This document shows, in pieces, positions 8,382-17,951 of a stretch of 64,000 nucleotides of DNA. Source of the stretch: an uncultured Mollicutes bacterium. GTDB lineage: Bacteria > Bacillota_I > Bacilli_A > RFN20 > CAG-826. The position numbers and the translations under genes were made by a program. The stretch covers positions 1 to 64,000 of the forward strand of contig UQFN01000008.1 in assembly GCA_900540365.1 (NCBI GenBank). The letters run 5' to 3'. The notes below the pieces were generated by a model. That model was not told the DNA's origin. It was given only the letters and a program-made list of their open reading frames with translations, and did no database searches. Each line of letters opens with the position of its first letter. Positions within the stretch are counted from its first letter, which is position 1.

Positions 8382-10379
8382 ATGAAAGGATGCAAAAAAG
8401 CATTGTCATTATTAATCAGCGTTGCTGCATTAACATCGATTTCATCATGTGGCGAACCAGTTACTTCTAAAGAAAATACTTTATTAAGCTATACAAATAA
8501 TGAAGGGGTTTCAGTTGACTTTACAACTGATGATTTACTTCTTAATTATTTCGATAGTCAATTAAGCACTTCGAATCAACAATTATACGATGTTGTTTAT
8601 GAAGCTTTAGTAAAAAAATATTTTAGTTTAGAGAGTAATCAAACTGCTTACCAAGAAATCAAAACTAACGCAGAAAACGAAATTCGTCGTCAAAAAAATA
8701 ACGCCGAAGAAAACGCTGTTACAAATCAAACTAAATACGAAGAAGAATGGGAAAAAATTCTCGATACAGAATTAAGTGATATTAGAGAAGACAAAAGAAC
8801 AGAAGAGTTATTACGTGAAAAATACGAATATGACTACATGAAAACTAAAATCGCTGATGAATTCTATGACAAATTCAAAAGTTGGGAAGATATCAACAAC
8901 ATTGAAGATGCAGCTGAAAGAGAATTACAACAAGAATACAACATCTTCTCTGGTGATAATGGTTATTTAGAAAAAAGATTACCATACCATGTAAGACACA
9001 TTCTTGTTAAAGTTGATGCTGCTAGTAATGCCTTATACAATGGCCAAATTAGTTCAAGTGATGCAACAAGTATTTATAATGTTGTCGATGCATTAGCAAA
9101 GGGTACTTCTTTTGGTACTGTCGCTGAAGACCATTCAGAAGATAGCAGCGAAAGTTATGGTAACCTCGGTATTATGGATAAAGCTACTAGCTTTGTTAAT
9201 GAATTTAAATTAAGTATTTATATTTACGATATGTTATTTAATAATAACGAAACTGTAAAAAATAGCTTAGCTGTTGATTCAGATCCATTTAATATGATGC
9301 CAGATGAAGATACAACATACTTTGATTATTTTGAAGATTTAGGTATTGCTCGTATTCCTGTTCAAGCAGTTGAAAATCTTTACAAATATAGTGAAGTCAC
9401 CGAAACTAATGATGGTAAAGAATTAAATGATGGAAATGCTTCTTATTATCCAAGAAACATTATCTTCAATAAATATTTCAACAATCATAATTTTGGTTTT
9501 ATTACTTTAGAAGATATTAAAACTCCAAGTTTAACAGAACTAGAAGGAAATGCTCATACAGGTAATAACGGTACTACTTATTATTCAGATTTAAATGCTG
9601 AAGGAAAATGGGAAACTGCTCCTTATACTGGTAGTTTACAAGCTGGAGCTATTGGTGATCATAAATCAGGCTTTAAATCCATTCAATTAAGAAATGGTGA
9701 AAGCTTAACTGTTTTATGTGATGAAAATGATAATCCAATTATCGTTGTTAGAGCAGGTACTAGTGATTATCAAGGTATTCACTTTATTACTGTTGAAAGA
9801 AGCGCTCTTGAAACAACTAAAACTTATACCTACTATGATCAAACTGGTGCTAATAAAGGAACATATGAATCAACTTTAAATGAATATTATGCTGCTATTA
9901 GCCCAATTAACTTAAACGGTACTCTTAATAGTGAATTCCCACAATTTACTACTACTGATGGTCAAACTGTTGCTAAAAAATCATATATTAACTACATAGT
10001 TAGTGATTACAATGGTTATGCAGATAGAGCAGATACTTTAAAAAATACTATTAAAGACTTTAACCCATCATATAACAACTACGTTTATTTATGGTTAAAA
10101 CAAACAATCGATGAAAGTGAACCAACAATATTAGTTAATATCGGTGATGCTCAAATCGATGTTACAACAAGAATTAATAAATACGTTTATCAACAAATCG
10201 AAAAGAATAAATCATCATTCGAAATTAGTGAAGACACTTGGGAAGATTATTATCAATACTTAATCAATCAAGCTGATGAAAGAGAAACAAAACTCATCCC
10301 AGAATCTTGTGCCTTAGGTTTCTTAACTGGTGAAGGATATGAAGAAGGAGGAATTTGTAGATATGTCAAGAGCAACTAA
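8382..10379 (+). CDS. PrsA-like lipoprotein foldase with parvulin domain
   Basis: The protein (665 residues) has a lipoprotein signal (SLLISVAALTSISSCG) and an N-terminal helical SurA/PrsA-type chaperone region rich in charged residues. A parvulin PPIase domain starts near residue 200 with YHVRHILVKVD and continues through GTSFGTVAEDHSEDSSESYG and NLGIMD. It should act outside the membrane, folding secreted proteins such as those encoded nearby. The ATG at 8382 is chosen because of the strong TAGGAGG site and the signal peptide. It is longer than PrsA (~290), with an extra C-terminal half of unknown role. It overlaps the next gene by 17 bp. Confidence 0.85.
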   Translation: MKGCKKALSLLISVAALTSISSCGEPVTSKENTLLSYTNNEGVSVDFTTDDLLLNYFDSQLSTSNQQLYDVVYEALVKKYFSLESNQTAYQEIKTNAENEIRRQKNNAEENAVTNQTKYEEEWEKILDTELSDIREDKRTEELLREKYEYDYMKTKIADEFYDKFKSWEDINNIEDAAERELQQEYNIFSGDNGYLEKRLPYHVRHILVKVDAASNALYNGQISSSDATSIYNVVDALAKGTSFGTVAEDHSEDSSESYGNLGIMDKATSFVNEFKLSIYIYDMLFNNNETVKNSLAVDSDPFNMMPDEDTTYFDYFEDLGIARIPVQAVENLYKYSEVTETNDGKELNDGNASYYPRNIIFNKYFNNHNFGFITLEDIKTPSLTELEGNAHTGNNGTTYYSDLNAEGKWETAPYTGSLQAGAIGDHKSGFKSIQLRNGESLTVLCDENDNPIIVVRAGTSDYQGIHFITVERSALETTKTYTYYDQTGANKGTYESTLNEYYAAISPINLNGTLNSEFPQFTTTDGQTVAKKSYINYIVSDYNGYADRADTLKNTIKDFNPSYNNYVYLWLKQTIDESEPTILVNIGDAQIDVTTRINKYVYQQIEKNKSSFEISEDTWEDYYQYLINQADERETKLIPESCALGFLTGEGYEEGGICRYVKSN

Positions 10380-12186
10380 AAAAATATGTTTATTAAGCTT
10401 AGCAGCTGTCTCATTACTTTTAACTTCATGTAATAATAGTGAAATTTATCCTGATTTAAGTAACGGAGTTACTGTCAACGATAATAGTTTATTAACTCGT
10501 GATGATTTAGTTTATATTTATGAAAAATTACATGATTCATCAACTACTGGTTCAGAAGTTAGAGATTTAATTTTAGCTCGTTACGCTGTTAATCTTATTG
10601 GTGATTTTACTTTAAATGGTAGTGGTGAAGTTGTATTAAATGGTTATGATGATGTAGATGATAGCGGTAAACTCGAATATGTAAAAAATCATCGTGTTTA
10701 TTGGGATAAAGTTGAAACTGAGCCTGGATCAAACGTTTATGAAGCTCAAGAACCAACATCTTTAACTTCTACAATTACTGATAGAGTTGCCTTAATTAAA
10801 AATATTGTTAAAACTAAAATCGTTGAAACAATTTTTACAGAAGCAAATGATGCTGCTTATAAAGTAGATAATTATTTCTATGAATATAAATATGCCCGTG
10901 TTAAATACGAAACATCAAGAATCGGTGACTTCAGTGAAGATTTAAGTGTTGAAGGAGCAAAAAATATTTATGATAAAAAATGGGAAGAAGAATATTCTAC
11001 TTCTTTACCTGAAAACTTCCCATTTACCAATAAAATTTTAATTGATAACACAGTAACAACTGATGATATCAATTCTATTATTGGTACAAGCAATAGCACT
11101 GGAACACCAGTTTTACATATTGGTCTTTATAGTGATTATATTAATAGAGATATTATTCCTGATATTTTAAATACTTTACTTGTTGAACAATATATTTTAG
11201 ATAATCAATACACTACTTTATCTAGAACACAAGCTCGTAAAGTTAATTATGTTTCTATTTCAACAGATACAACAAATATTAATAGCGCCCGTAGATTAAT
11301 TGAAACTTTCGTCAATCAATATATTGTTGGTGCAGATGAAAATGAACCTATCGACTTTACAGTTTTACAAGATGCTTGGATTGGAAATGTCTTTGATTTT
11401 GAAACTAATTCAGTTCTTGTTGGTAAAGAAGCTGCAAATTCATTATTAGTTGATGCTCAATTTGAATTAATTGAAAATCACGATGAAACTGATCCTTTAT
11501 TATATGAAGGTAAAAATACTACATACATTGATGGTAAAGAAAATCATTACTTCTATAGAAATACTGAATACGGCAACTTAATGCTTAACTTTGCTAAAAT
11601 TAATACTGATGCAAATGATGCTATTTCTAATGAACAACAATCTTCATTTACTGAAAGTAATACATATAGTGTAACTGAAGGATTTAAAATCAAAAATGAT
11701 GAATTAAAAACTCACGATTACACTGTAAATGATTGGGGTACCAAGGATAATGGTTTAAATAACTTACCTACTGCTATTAAAGATGTTTTGTTTAAATATA
11801 ATGTAAGTGTAGACACACCAACTGATCCAAGCGAATTTATTCAATCTGATTATGTTGTAGAAGAAAGTGGACATTATTATTTAAAGAAACAAGATGCACA
11901 AAGCACTCAATTAATCGATTCAATTGTATTAAGAGATAGTACTACTTTCTATATTGTCGAAATTGAAGATGCAATTTCTCAATCAAAATTATCATTAAAT
12001 AGTGATGCTTATACAACTATTGAAAAAGAAGAAATTGCTCGTGAGATTGGTTACACTATGGCTAGTGGAGATACATATCGTAATAGTGCGTACTTATATT
12101 ATCTTGAACAATTAGATATTCAATATCATGATCAGTCAATTTACGACTACATGCTTGAGACATATCCTGATTTATTCGAAGAATAA
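10363..12186 (+). CDS. Second PrsA/SurA-like lipoprotein, no clear parvulin motif
   Basis: This 607-residue lipoprotein (LSLAAVSLLLTSCNN) has the same plan as its upstream neighbour: a lipobox, a short VTVNDNSLLTRDDLV segment like the neighbour's VSVDFTTDDLL, then a helical region and a long C-terminal part. I cannot find the parvulin active-site pattern, so it is probably a chaperone-like paralogue without isomerase activity. The start at 10363 follows GAAGGAGGA, which lies inside the end of the upstream gene, so the two are co-translated. A terminator follows directly. Confidence 0.65.
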   Translation: MSRATKKICLLSLAAVSLLLTSCNNSEIYPDLSNGVTVNDNSLLTRDDLVYIYEKLHDSSTTGSEVRDLILARYAVNLIGDFTLNGSGEVVLNGYDDVDDSGKLEYVKNHRVYWDKVETEPGSNVYEAQEPTSLTSTITDRVALIKNIVKTKIVETIFTEANDAAYKVDNYFYEYKYARVKYETSRIGDFSEDLSVEGAKNIYDKKWEEEYSTSLPENFPFTNKILIDNTVTTDDINSIIGTSNSTGTPVLHIGLYSDYINRDIIPDILNTLLVEQYILDNQYTTLSRTQARKVNYVSISTDTTNINSARRLIETFVNQYIVGADENEPIDFTVLQDAWIGNVFDFETNSVLVGKEAANSLLVDAQFELIENHDETDPLLYEGKNTTYIDGKENHYFYRNTEYGNLMLNFAKINTDANDAISNEQQSSFTESNTYSVTEGFKIKNDELKTHDYTVNDWGTKDNGLNNLPTAIKDVLFKYNVSVDTPTDPSEFIQSDYVVEESGHYYLKKQDAQSTQLIDSIVLRDSTTFYIVEIEDAISQSKLSLNSDAYTTIEKEEIAREIGYTMASGDTYRNSAYLYYLEQLDIQYHDQSIYDYMLETYPDLFEE

Positions 12187-12190
12187 TTAA

Positions 12191-12219
12191 ATAGACAAGG
12201 CATCGCCTTGTCTATTTTT
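12191..12219 (+). terminator. Terminator after the PrsA-like pair
   Basis: ATAGACAAGG (12191-12200) pairs with CCTTGTCTAT around a 5-nt loop and is followed by TTTT. It ends the PrsA-like operon and separates it from the HIT gene. Confidence 0.85.
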
Positions 12220-12234
12220 ATAAAGGAGATAAAA

Positions 12235-12657
12235 ATGAAAGATTATAATAACGACTGTATTTTTTGTAAAATAGGTTTACATTTAATTGATTCAAACATT
12301 ATTTATGAAGATAATGATGTTATGGCTTTTTTAGATGTTAATCCAGTAACTTATGGACATTGTTTAGTTATTTCAAAAAAACATTATGATAACTTCTTAA
12401 CTTGTCCTAAAGATGTTATGAATAAAATGATGAACGTAGCTCAAAGAATTGGTCAAATTGCTATAAAAGAATTTAAAGCCAAAGGTATTAATATTCTTAC
12501 TAATTGTTATGAAGCTGCTGGACAAACAGTCAATCATTTCCATATTCATGTAATTCCTAGATATGAGGCAAAAGAAGGTTTTCAAATTACAATGCAAAGT
12601 AATTTAAAAAATCTTAATTTGCCAATGCTTGCTGAACAAATTAAAAAAGACTTATAA
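12235..12657 (+). CDS. HIT family nucleotide hydrolase
   Basis: This is a 140-residue histidine-triad protein of the Hit/HINT group, which hydrolyses phosphoramidate or dinucleoside phosphate bonds. The triad is in NHFHIHVIPRY, and the N-terminus has the CIFCKI zinc-type motif common in Bacillota members. The start at 12235 has the site AAAGGAG 6 bp upstream; a longer in-frame start at 12208 lies inside the preceding terminator hairpin and is rejected. Confidence 0.93.
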   Translation: MKDYNNDCIFCKIGLHLIDSNIIYEDNDVMAFLDVNPVTYGHCLVISKKHYDNFLTCPKDVMNKMMNVAQRIGQIAIKEFKAKGINILTNCYEAAGQTVNHFHIHVIPRYEAKEGFQITMQSNLKNLNLPMLAEQIKKDL

Positions 12658-12661
12658 ATTA

Positions 12662-12711
12662 AAAAAACCTGCTTCTATTTTTCAAAAAAAGTTTAGATTT
12701 GCAGGTTTTTT
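12662..12711. terminator. Bidirectional terminator between convergent genes
   Basis: AAAAAACCTGC (12662-12672) pairs with GCAGGTTTTTT (12701-12711) around a 28-nt loop. It has A/T tracts on both sides and serves the HIT gene and the convergent yhaM-like gene. Its right arm contains the TTTGCAGG version of the dispersed motif discussed in the findings. Confidence 0.75.
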
Positions 12712-12722
12712 TATTTTTTTAA

Positions 12723-13655
12723 TTACTTTTTCTTGTAATAAGCGATATTATCTAATGCAAAAATTTTTTCTGTAAATTCACCTTTATTTACGTTTTTATA
12801 TGCTTTATCAAGAATCATCATTTTAGCGTCTAAATCATCAATCATTGATAAAAGTAAAGCTTCTCTAGTATGAGGTAATACTGGTGAACCAAATTCTAAT
12901 TTTCCATGATGAGATAATAACATGTGCATTAATAATACTGGTTCTTCGCCTTCAATATGAAGTTCATCAGCAATTTCTTTAATAATACTTGCTCCAATTG
13001 AAATGTGGCCTAATAAAATTCCTTCTGTTGTATAACTAGTTGATAAAACTCCGCTTAATTCAACTACTTTTCCTATATCATGAACTAAACAACCACTAAT
13101 TAATAAATCATAATCTATATCGTTATACAATTTAGTAATTTCTTTAGCAAGTTTTGCCATTGATACGCTATGATAAAGTAATCCGTTATGGAATTCATGA
13201 TGATTTTTACTAGCAGCAGGATATTCAATAAAATCATCATAATAACGATTAAATATTTCATCAAGAATTAATTTAAGATTTTTATTTTGAATGTTATTTT
13301 TAAAACCTAAAAATTCTTTTACTAATATTTCTTTTGAAATCGGTGATTCAATAGCAAATTTATTTAAATCGATGCTTTTTTCATCAGCAGGTAGCATTTC
13401 TTCAATAGTTAATTGCAAACGATTATTGTAATTAACTACTCTCCCACTTCGAATTATAATTGCCATATTTTTTTTATATAAGTTAGTTTCTTCTGGCAAA
13501 ACAACCCATTTTATACCATTAATTAATCCGCTATTATCTTGTAAAATAAATGATAAAAAAATAGTTCCATTAGTTGCAGTCTTTTTAACAACATCGTTAA
13601 TCAAAAAAGTTTCATTAAATATTTTTGTTCCTTCTTTTAAATCACATATTTTCAT
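12723..13655 (-). CDS. yhaM: 3'-5' exoribonuclease YhaM family
   Basis: The protein has an N-terminal OB-fold (residues ~10-90) and a C-terminal HD domain (HNGLLYHSVSMAKLA, GCLVHDIGKVVEL, HMLLSHHGKLEFGSP), the arrangement of YhaM/Cbf1, a metal-dependent 3'-5' exoribonuclease with additional activity on DNA. The length (310) matches the family. The ATG at 13655 has AGGTGG 6 bp upstream; the GTG 9 bp earlier overlaps that site. It starts 2 bp after the GT4 stop, so it is the last gene of the flippase-GT4-yhaM operon. Confidence 0.92.
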   Translation of the reverse strand: MKICDLKEGTKIFNETFLINDVVKKTATNGTIFLSFILQDNSGLINGIKWVVLPEETNLYKKNMAIIIRSGRVVNYNNRLQLTIEEMLPADEKSIDLNKFAIESPISKEILVKEFLGFKNNIQNKNLKLILDEIFNRYYDDFIEYPAASKNHHEFHNGLLYHSVSMAKLAKEITKLYNDIDYDLLISGCLVHDIGKVVELSGVLSTSYTTEGILLGHISIGASIIKEIADELHIEGEEPVLLMHMLLSHHGKLEFGSPVLPHTREALLLSMIDDLDAKMMILDKAYKNVNKGEFTEKIFALDNIAYYKKK

Positions 13656-13657
13656 AA

Positions 13658-14827
13658 TTACCACCTATCACGAATTGCACGTTTGTATACTTTCATTATA
13701 TTTTCATAGAACTTTTCACTAGAATAAATACTAATTTTGTCTTTTGCTACCTTTCTAATTTTATCAGCTTCTTCTTTAGATAAATTCATTATAATATTTA
13801 ATTTATCAAAGAAATCCTTATTAGATTCAAAATAAAATCCACTGACACCATCAATAATAATATCATTTAAGTAGTTTGCTTTTTTAGATAAAACAATTAA
13901 ATTTGAAGCCATCGCTTCCATATATGTAAGACCTTGAGTTTCAGTCGTAGAAGCATTTAAATAAACATCAGCTAATTGATAATAATATTGAACACGTTCA
14001 AGAGGAACTTTTCCAGCAAAAATTACATTACTTGTTAAATGATATTTATCAACGAGTTTATCTAAGCTTTTACGAGCGGGTCCATCCCCAACAATAAGAA
14101 GTTTATAATTAAATTTTTTTGTCCTATCTAAAAAGGCTTTAAAGTTACTTATAATGACATCAAAACTTTTTTCTTTTGCGAGTCTTCCTAAGCATAATAA
14201 TATTTTATTTTCATCTGAGATTTGCAGGGTTTTTTTAATTTCTGCAAATTTTTCTGATTCAATTATATTATCAAATCTAGAAAAATCAAAGCCGGTAGGT
14301 ACCACATTAAAATATTTTTTTACGCCTATTTTTTGAAGTCTTTCTTTAGTTGAAACACTAGGAACAATTAATTCATCGACATCACTACAATATTTTTTTA
14401 AAATTTTACTTAATAGTTTTTTAGCTTGTTTATCTAAAATTCCTTTTGTAACGTAATAAGTATAATCATCAAGGTTTGTATGGTATGTATAGGCAATTGG
14501 AATTTTGAATTTTTTAGCTGAATGAATGCCTATTAAACCAACTCCATATTCAGTATTAATATGTATGACATCTAAATGTAAATTTTTAATAAATTTATAT
14601 ATTTTACATCTAAGCGGAGAAACTAAACGGTATCCATATAATTGTTTTAAAAATAATCCATGAATTCGATAAATGTGTGTGTTAGCATCATAAAATGTTT
14701 TTTTACCAGTTGTAAATAAATAAACATCATGTCCTTGTTTTTTTAAAACATTAAACAAAGATTCACAACTAGTTGCTACACCATTAATTTCTGGAGCAAA
14801 TGTATCAGTGAATATTCCTATTTTCAT
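13658..14827 (-). CDS. GT4 glycosyltransferase (probable diacylglycerol glucosyltransferase)
   Basis: This 389-residue GT-B fold enzyme begins MKIGIFTDTFAPEINGVATS, which is characteristic of family GT4 enzymes that glycosylate diacylglycerol or phosphatidylinositol. The donor-site region has the E-x7-E pattern in TETQGLTYMEAMASN near residue 300, and GDGPARKSL precedes it. The neighbouring flippase-like membrane protein supports a role in membrane glycolipid synthesis; the exact sugar and acceptor are inferred. The ATG at 14827 is preceded by GAAGGAGGG and overlaps the upstream gene by 23 bp. Confidence 0.82.
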   Translation of the reverse strand: MKIGIFTDTFAPEINGVATSCESLFNVLKKQGHDVYLFTTGKKTFYDANTHIYRIHGLFLKQLYGYRLVSPLRCKIYKFIKNLHLDVIHINTEYGVGLIGIHSAKKFKIPIAYTYHTNLDDYTYYVTKGILDKQAKKLLSKILKKYCSDVDELIVPSVSTKERLQKIGVKKYFNVVPTGFDFSRFDNIIESEKFAEIKKTLQISDENKILLCLGRLAKEKSFDVIISNFKAFLDRTKKFNYKLLIVGDGPARKSLDKLVDKYHLTSNVIFAGKVPLERVQYYYQLADVYLNASTTETQGLTYMEAMASNLIVLSKKANYLNDIIIDGVSGFYFESNKDFFDKLNIIMNLSKEEADKIRKVAKDKISIYSSEKFYENIMKVYKRAIRDRW

Positions 14828-16139
14828 CGTTCCCTCCTTCGCTTTTATTGTCATTTTGTGACTTTTTTAATTTTTTTAAAAGTTCTTTTCTTTCAAGTGA
14901 CTTAGTTTGATATATAAGATCACTGGAAGTCTTTCTTTCTTCGTAAGTTTCAAGTTGCAAGGTAATAAAAGTTTTTCTTTCAAGAGGATAAAATTTATCA
15001 ACAGTCTTAACACCTTTACTTTTATATGTTGAAGCAACTAAAGCACCAAATATGAACGGAACATAATAGGTAAATGTTCTCCATAAAAGCATAGAAGCTT
15101 TTGCACCCCCATTCATTATAAACTCACTACTATAATATTTACTAAATAAACTTGAAAAAACAAATTCACTAACGCCTGCACTGCCAGGAATTGGAATTAA
15201 TCCACATATCAATTGATGGTAATTTGAATAAACAACACTTTCAAATATGTGATTCCACAAAATAAAATTATTTTTATCAAAGCCATTTAATGCTAATCCT
15301 ATAAAAAATGGATAAAGATCATTAATGATTAGCATTAGCATAGTAATAATATAAATAAGGATAGTAAATGGGATATTTGAAATTAATCGTCTCAATTCAA
15401 TTCTAAAATTTTCAACTTGCACACGTAATTGAAGTTTCTTTTCTTCTACATTTTTTATTACATGTATTTTTCCAAGTAAATCCATTAAATTATTTGTAAT
15501 TAAATTATGAAACCATCTTGAATATGACATAAAATACATCGAAGAGATTACAATTAAGTTTAATAAGAACCCTAATATAATAAAGATAATAATCGGGATA
15601 TCAACTGAACCAATTCGTATAATTTGAATATCAAGTATCGTATCAATTTTAAATAAAGAAATAAGCCCCAAAATAAATAAACAAGATTGATAAACAATAA
15701 ACTGCATAACCATAACACTAGCAGCATTTGAAATATTCATTCCTTGCTTTTTAAAAGTAATTGCTTGGGCAAATTGTCCTCCACTATTGCTTCCAGGAGT
15801 TATGTCATTATAAAATACACCAATCATTTGATTAGCAAGTGCTTGGTGATATTTATATTTTTTTGTATAAAGCCTAGCAAATAAAAATAAAGCAAAAGCC
15901 CCAAGTAAATTATTTAAAATTAATAGCCCAAAGAAAACAAAAAAATATCCAACATCTATTTCAGTAAAAATTTTTCCTATAGCAACAAATGTTGGTAACT
16001 CTTCACCATTATATGTAATTGTTCCTCTTAAAGAAAAATAAAGAACCAAAGTTGTTAGAGACAATATTAAAACGATATAAATAATATATTTATATCTCTT
16101 CTTTTTTGGTTTAGTATTTGCTTCTTTGATTTTGTTCAT
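14805..16139 (-). CDS. Flippase-like (YbhN/UPF0104) integral membrane protein
   Basis: The protein (444 residues) has about eight membrane helices and belongs to the lysylphosphatidylglycerol-synthase transmembrane-region family. The conserved blocks are FYNDITPGSNSGGQFAQAI and LICGLIPIPGSAGVSEFVFSS. Proteins of this family often accompany GT4 enzymes and are thought to move or accept lipid-linked sugars. No ribosome site precedes the start; instead TAAAAT lies 6 bp before the ATG at 16139, suggesting a leaderless message. The charged C-terminal tail of about 60 residues is cytoplasmic. Confidence 0.82.
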   Translation of the reverse strand: MNKIKEANTKPKKKRYKYIIYIVLILSLTTLVLYFSLRGTITYNGEELPTFVAIGKIFTEIDVGYFFVFFGLLILNNLLGAFALFLFARLYTKKYKYHQALANQMIGVFYNDITPGSNSGGQFAQAITFKKQGMNISNAASVMVMQFIVYQSCLFILGLISLFKIDTILDIQIIRIGSVDIPIIIFIILGFLLNLIVISSMYFMSYSRWFHNLITNNLMDLLGKIHVIKNVEEKKLQLRVQVENFRIELRRLISNIPFTILIYIITMLMLIINDLYPFFIGLALNGFDKNNFILWNHIFESVVYSNYHQLICGLIPIPGSAGVSEFVFSSLFSKYYSSEFIMNGGAKASMLLWRTFTYYVPFIFGALVASTYKSKGVKTVDKFYPLERKTFITLQLETYEERKTSSDLIYQTKSLERKELLKKLKKSQNDNKSEGGNDENRNIH

Positions 16140-16222
16140 CACTATATTTTACTACAAATTACATATAAAGTAATTATATTAAAAAATAATCGTTAAAAAA
16201 GAAAAAAAGGCTTATTTTTATC

Positions 16223-16260
16223 AAAAAGCCTTTAAAACTCTACTATTTTTTTAAAAATTC
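16223..16260. repeat. Dispersed AAAACTCnACTATTTTTTT motif, copy B
   Basis: AAAAAGCCTTTAAAACTC followed by TACTATTTTTTT and TAAAAA overlaps the 3' end of the lysine-importer ATPase gene. It matches other copies at 897-927, 41343-41376, 48109-48145 and 51260-51296. A copy of AAGCC further on (16207-16213, read AAGGCTT) may pair with it to form a terminator on the minus strand. Confidence 0.5.
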
Positions 16261-17166
16261 ACGTAATCTCTTCGTTTGAGGGTGTTCTAATATTTGATGC
16301 GGATCGCCTTCTTCAACAATATAACCACTATCCATAAAAATTACTTTATTAGAGACATTCTTAGCAAAATTCATTTCATGCGTTACAACAATCATTGTCA
16401 TACCCTTATCAGCTAACGTTTTCATAACTGATAAAACTTCGTCAACCATTTCTGGATCAAGTGCACTAGTAGGCTCATCAAATAAAATTATTTCTGGGTC
16501 CATTGATAAAGCTCTAGCAATGGCAACTCTTTGTTTTTGTCCGCCACTTATTTCACTTATTTTATAGTTAACACGATCTTTCATACCAACTAATTCTAAA
16601 TTCTTAATGGCAATTGCTCGTGCTTCTTCTTTTTTTCTTTTTAATATTTTAACTTGTGGGATAATACAGTTATCTAAGACATTATAATTATTAAATAAAT
16701 TAAATTGTTGGAAAACCATATTCACTTTTGATCGATAAAGTGCTAAATCAAGTTTTTTTGCTGTTTTAATATTATTTTTAATAGCATTTATTTTGTTTTT
16801 TAATTCATTTATTTTAATTTTATATTCATTTTTTAAAGATTTTAATGATTGAATTTTTTCATCTTTTTTAAGAGCTTTATTAATTAAAACTTCTTTTTTA
16901 GCTTTAAAAAATTGTTTTCGAGTGTCTATAATTTCTTCAATATAATATAAATAATATTCACCTACTAAATAATCATGAAACATGATTTTTCCTTTTGTAG
17001 CTTCATCAAGCCCATTAATACAGCGTAAAAATGTAGACTTACCACTTCCACTAGGTCCAATGACACTAATAACATCGCCTTTAAAAACATCAAGACTTAT
17101 ATCACATAATATTTTATTATCTTTAAAATATTTAGCTAAATTCGAAATAGACAATATTTTATCCAT
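16243..17166 (-). CDS. Amino-acid (lysine) ABC importer ATPase with helical insertion
   Basis: This GlnQ/HisP-type ATPase has Walker A GPSGSGKST (residues 37-45), Q-loop MVFQQFNLF (~149), signature ISGGQKQR and Walker B EIILFDEPTSALDPE. It energises uptake by the permease encoded directly upstream. It is 307 residues instead of ~245 because about 65 charged, Lys-rich, heptad-like residues are inserted between Walker A and the Q-loop (after KIMFHDYLVGEYYL up to TAKKLDLALYRSK). The ATG overlaps the permease stop. The lysine riboswitch at the head of the operon defines the likely substrate. Confidence 0.93.
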   Translation of the reverse strand: MDKILSISNLAKYFKDNKILCDISLDVFKGDVISVIGPSGSGKSTFLRCINGLDEATKGKIMFHDYLVGEYYLYYIEEIIDTRKQFFKAKKEVLINKALKKDEKIQSLKSLKNEYKIKINELKNKINAIKNNIKTAKKLDLALYRSKVNMVFQQFNLFNNYNVLDNCIIPQVKILKRKKEEARAIAIKNLELVGMKDRVNYKISEISGGQKQRVAIARALSMDPEIILFDEPTSALDPEMVDEVLSVMKTLADKGMTMIVVTHEMNFAKNVSNKVIFMDSGYIVEEGDPHQILEHPQTKRLREFLKK

Positions 17167-17948
17167 TAGTTATTTCCTCCATAGATTGAACCACTATGTT
17201 TAAAGAAATTAATATTAAAGACTAAGTCTCCATTCATCTTCTTTTCAATTAATTTTAAAATAAAAGCAAAAATGAAAGTTAATAACAAATAAATAACACC
17301 AACTATAATATATACTCCAATAGCGTTATAAGTTTCATTAATAATATTTTTTCCCCAACCAAATAATTCAGTTAATCCTATAACATTTAAAACACTACTG
17401 TCTTTAATATTAACAATTAATTCATTTCCAATTGAAGGAATACTATTTTTAATTGTCTGAGGTAATATAACATAAAACATAGCTTGGAATCTTGTCATTC
17501 CTAAACTTAAAGCACCTTCTTCTTGTCCTTTATCAAGAGAATTTATTCCTCCTCTTAATATTTCACCAATATAGGCACTAGTATTTAAAATAATAACTAT
17601 TGATCCACAAAGTAAATATCCATTAAATATTACATTATCTCCAATCGTAGTCCATGAAAAATCATTTCCAATCATTAAAGGAATTGCTAAAAAGAAAATC
17701 ATTCCTTGAAGCATCATTGGTGTTCCTCTAAATACTTGGATATATAAATAACATAAAAAATTAATTACTTTTTTAATTATTTTAACAATAAAGTGATCAT
17801 AACTTGAAATATGTAAAGTTCTTCCTAAAGCTAAAAATAATCCAAAAAATAATCCACCAAGAGTACCAACTATTGCTAAAAATAATGTGGTCGCAATTCC
17901 ATATCCAAAAAAAGTAAAATATTTACTTATTATTTCCCGTATACTCAT
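17166..17948 (-). CDS. Amino-acid (lysine) ABC importer permease
   Basis: This HisM/GlnP-type permease (260 residues, five to six helices) carries the EAA coupling loop GQEEGALSLGMTRFQAMFYV and the block FRGTPMMLQGMIFF usual in polar amino-acid importers. It starts 3 bp after the stop of the binding-protein gene and overlaps the ATPase gene by 1 bp. With the riboswitch upstream it is inferred to import lysine. The sequence is normal for the family, so the oddities of this operon lie in its partners. Confidence 0.95.
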   Translation of the reverse strand: MSIREIISKYFTFFGYGIATTLFLAIVGTLGGLFFGLFLALGRTLHISSYDHFIVKIIKKVINFLCYLYIQVFRGTPMMLQGMIFFLAIPLMIGNDFSWTTIGDNVIFNGYLLCGSIVIILNTSAYIGEILRGGINSLDKGQEEGALSLGMTRFQAMFYVILPQTIKNSIPSIGNELIVNIKDSSVLNVIGLTELFGWGKNIINETYNAIGVYIIVGVIYLLLTFIFAFILKLIEKKMNGDLVFNINFFKHSGSIYGGNN

Positions 17949-17951
17949 ATT

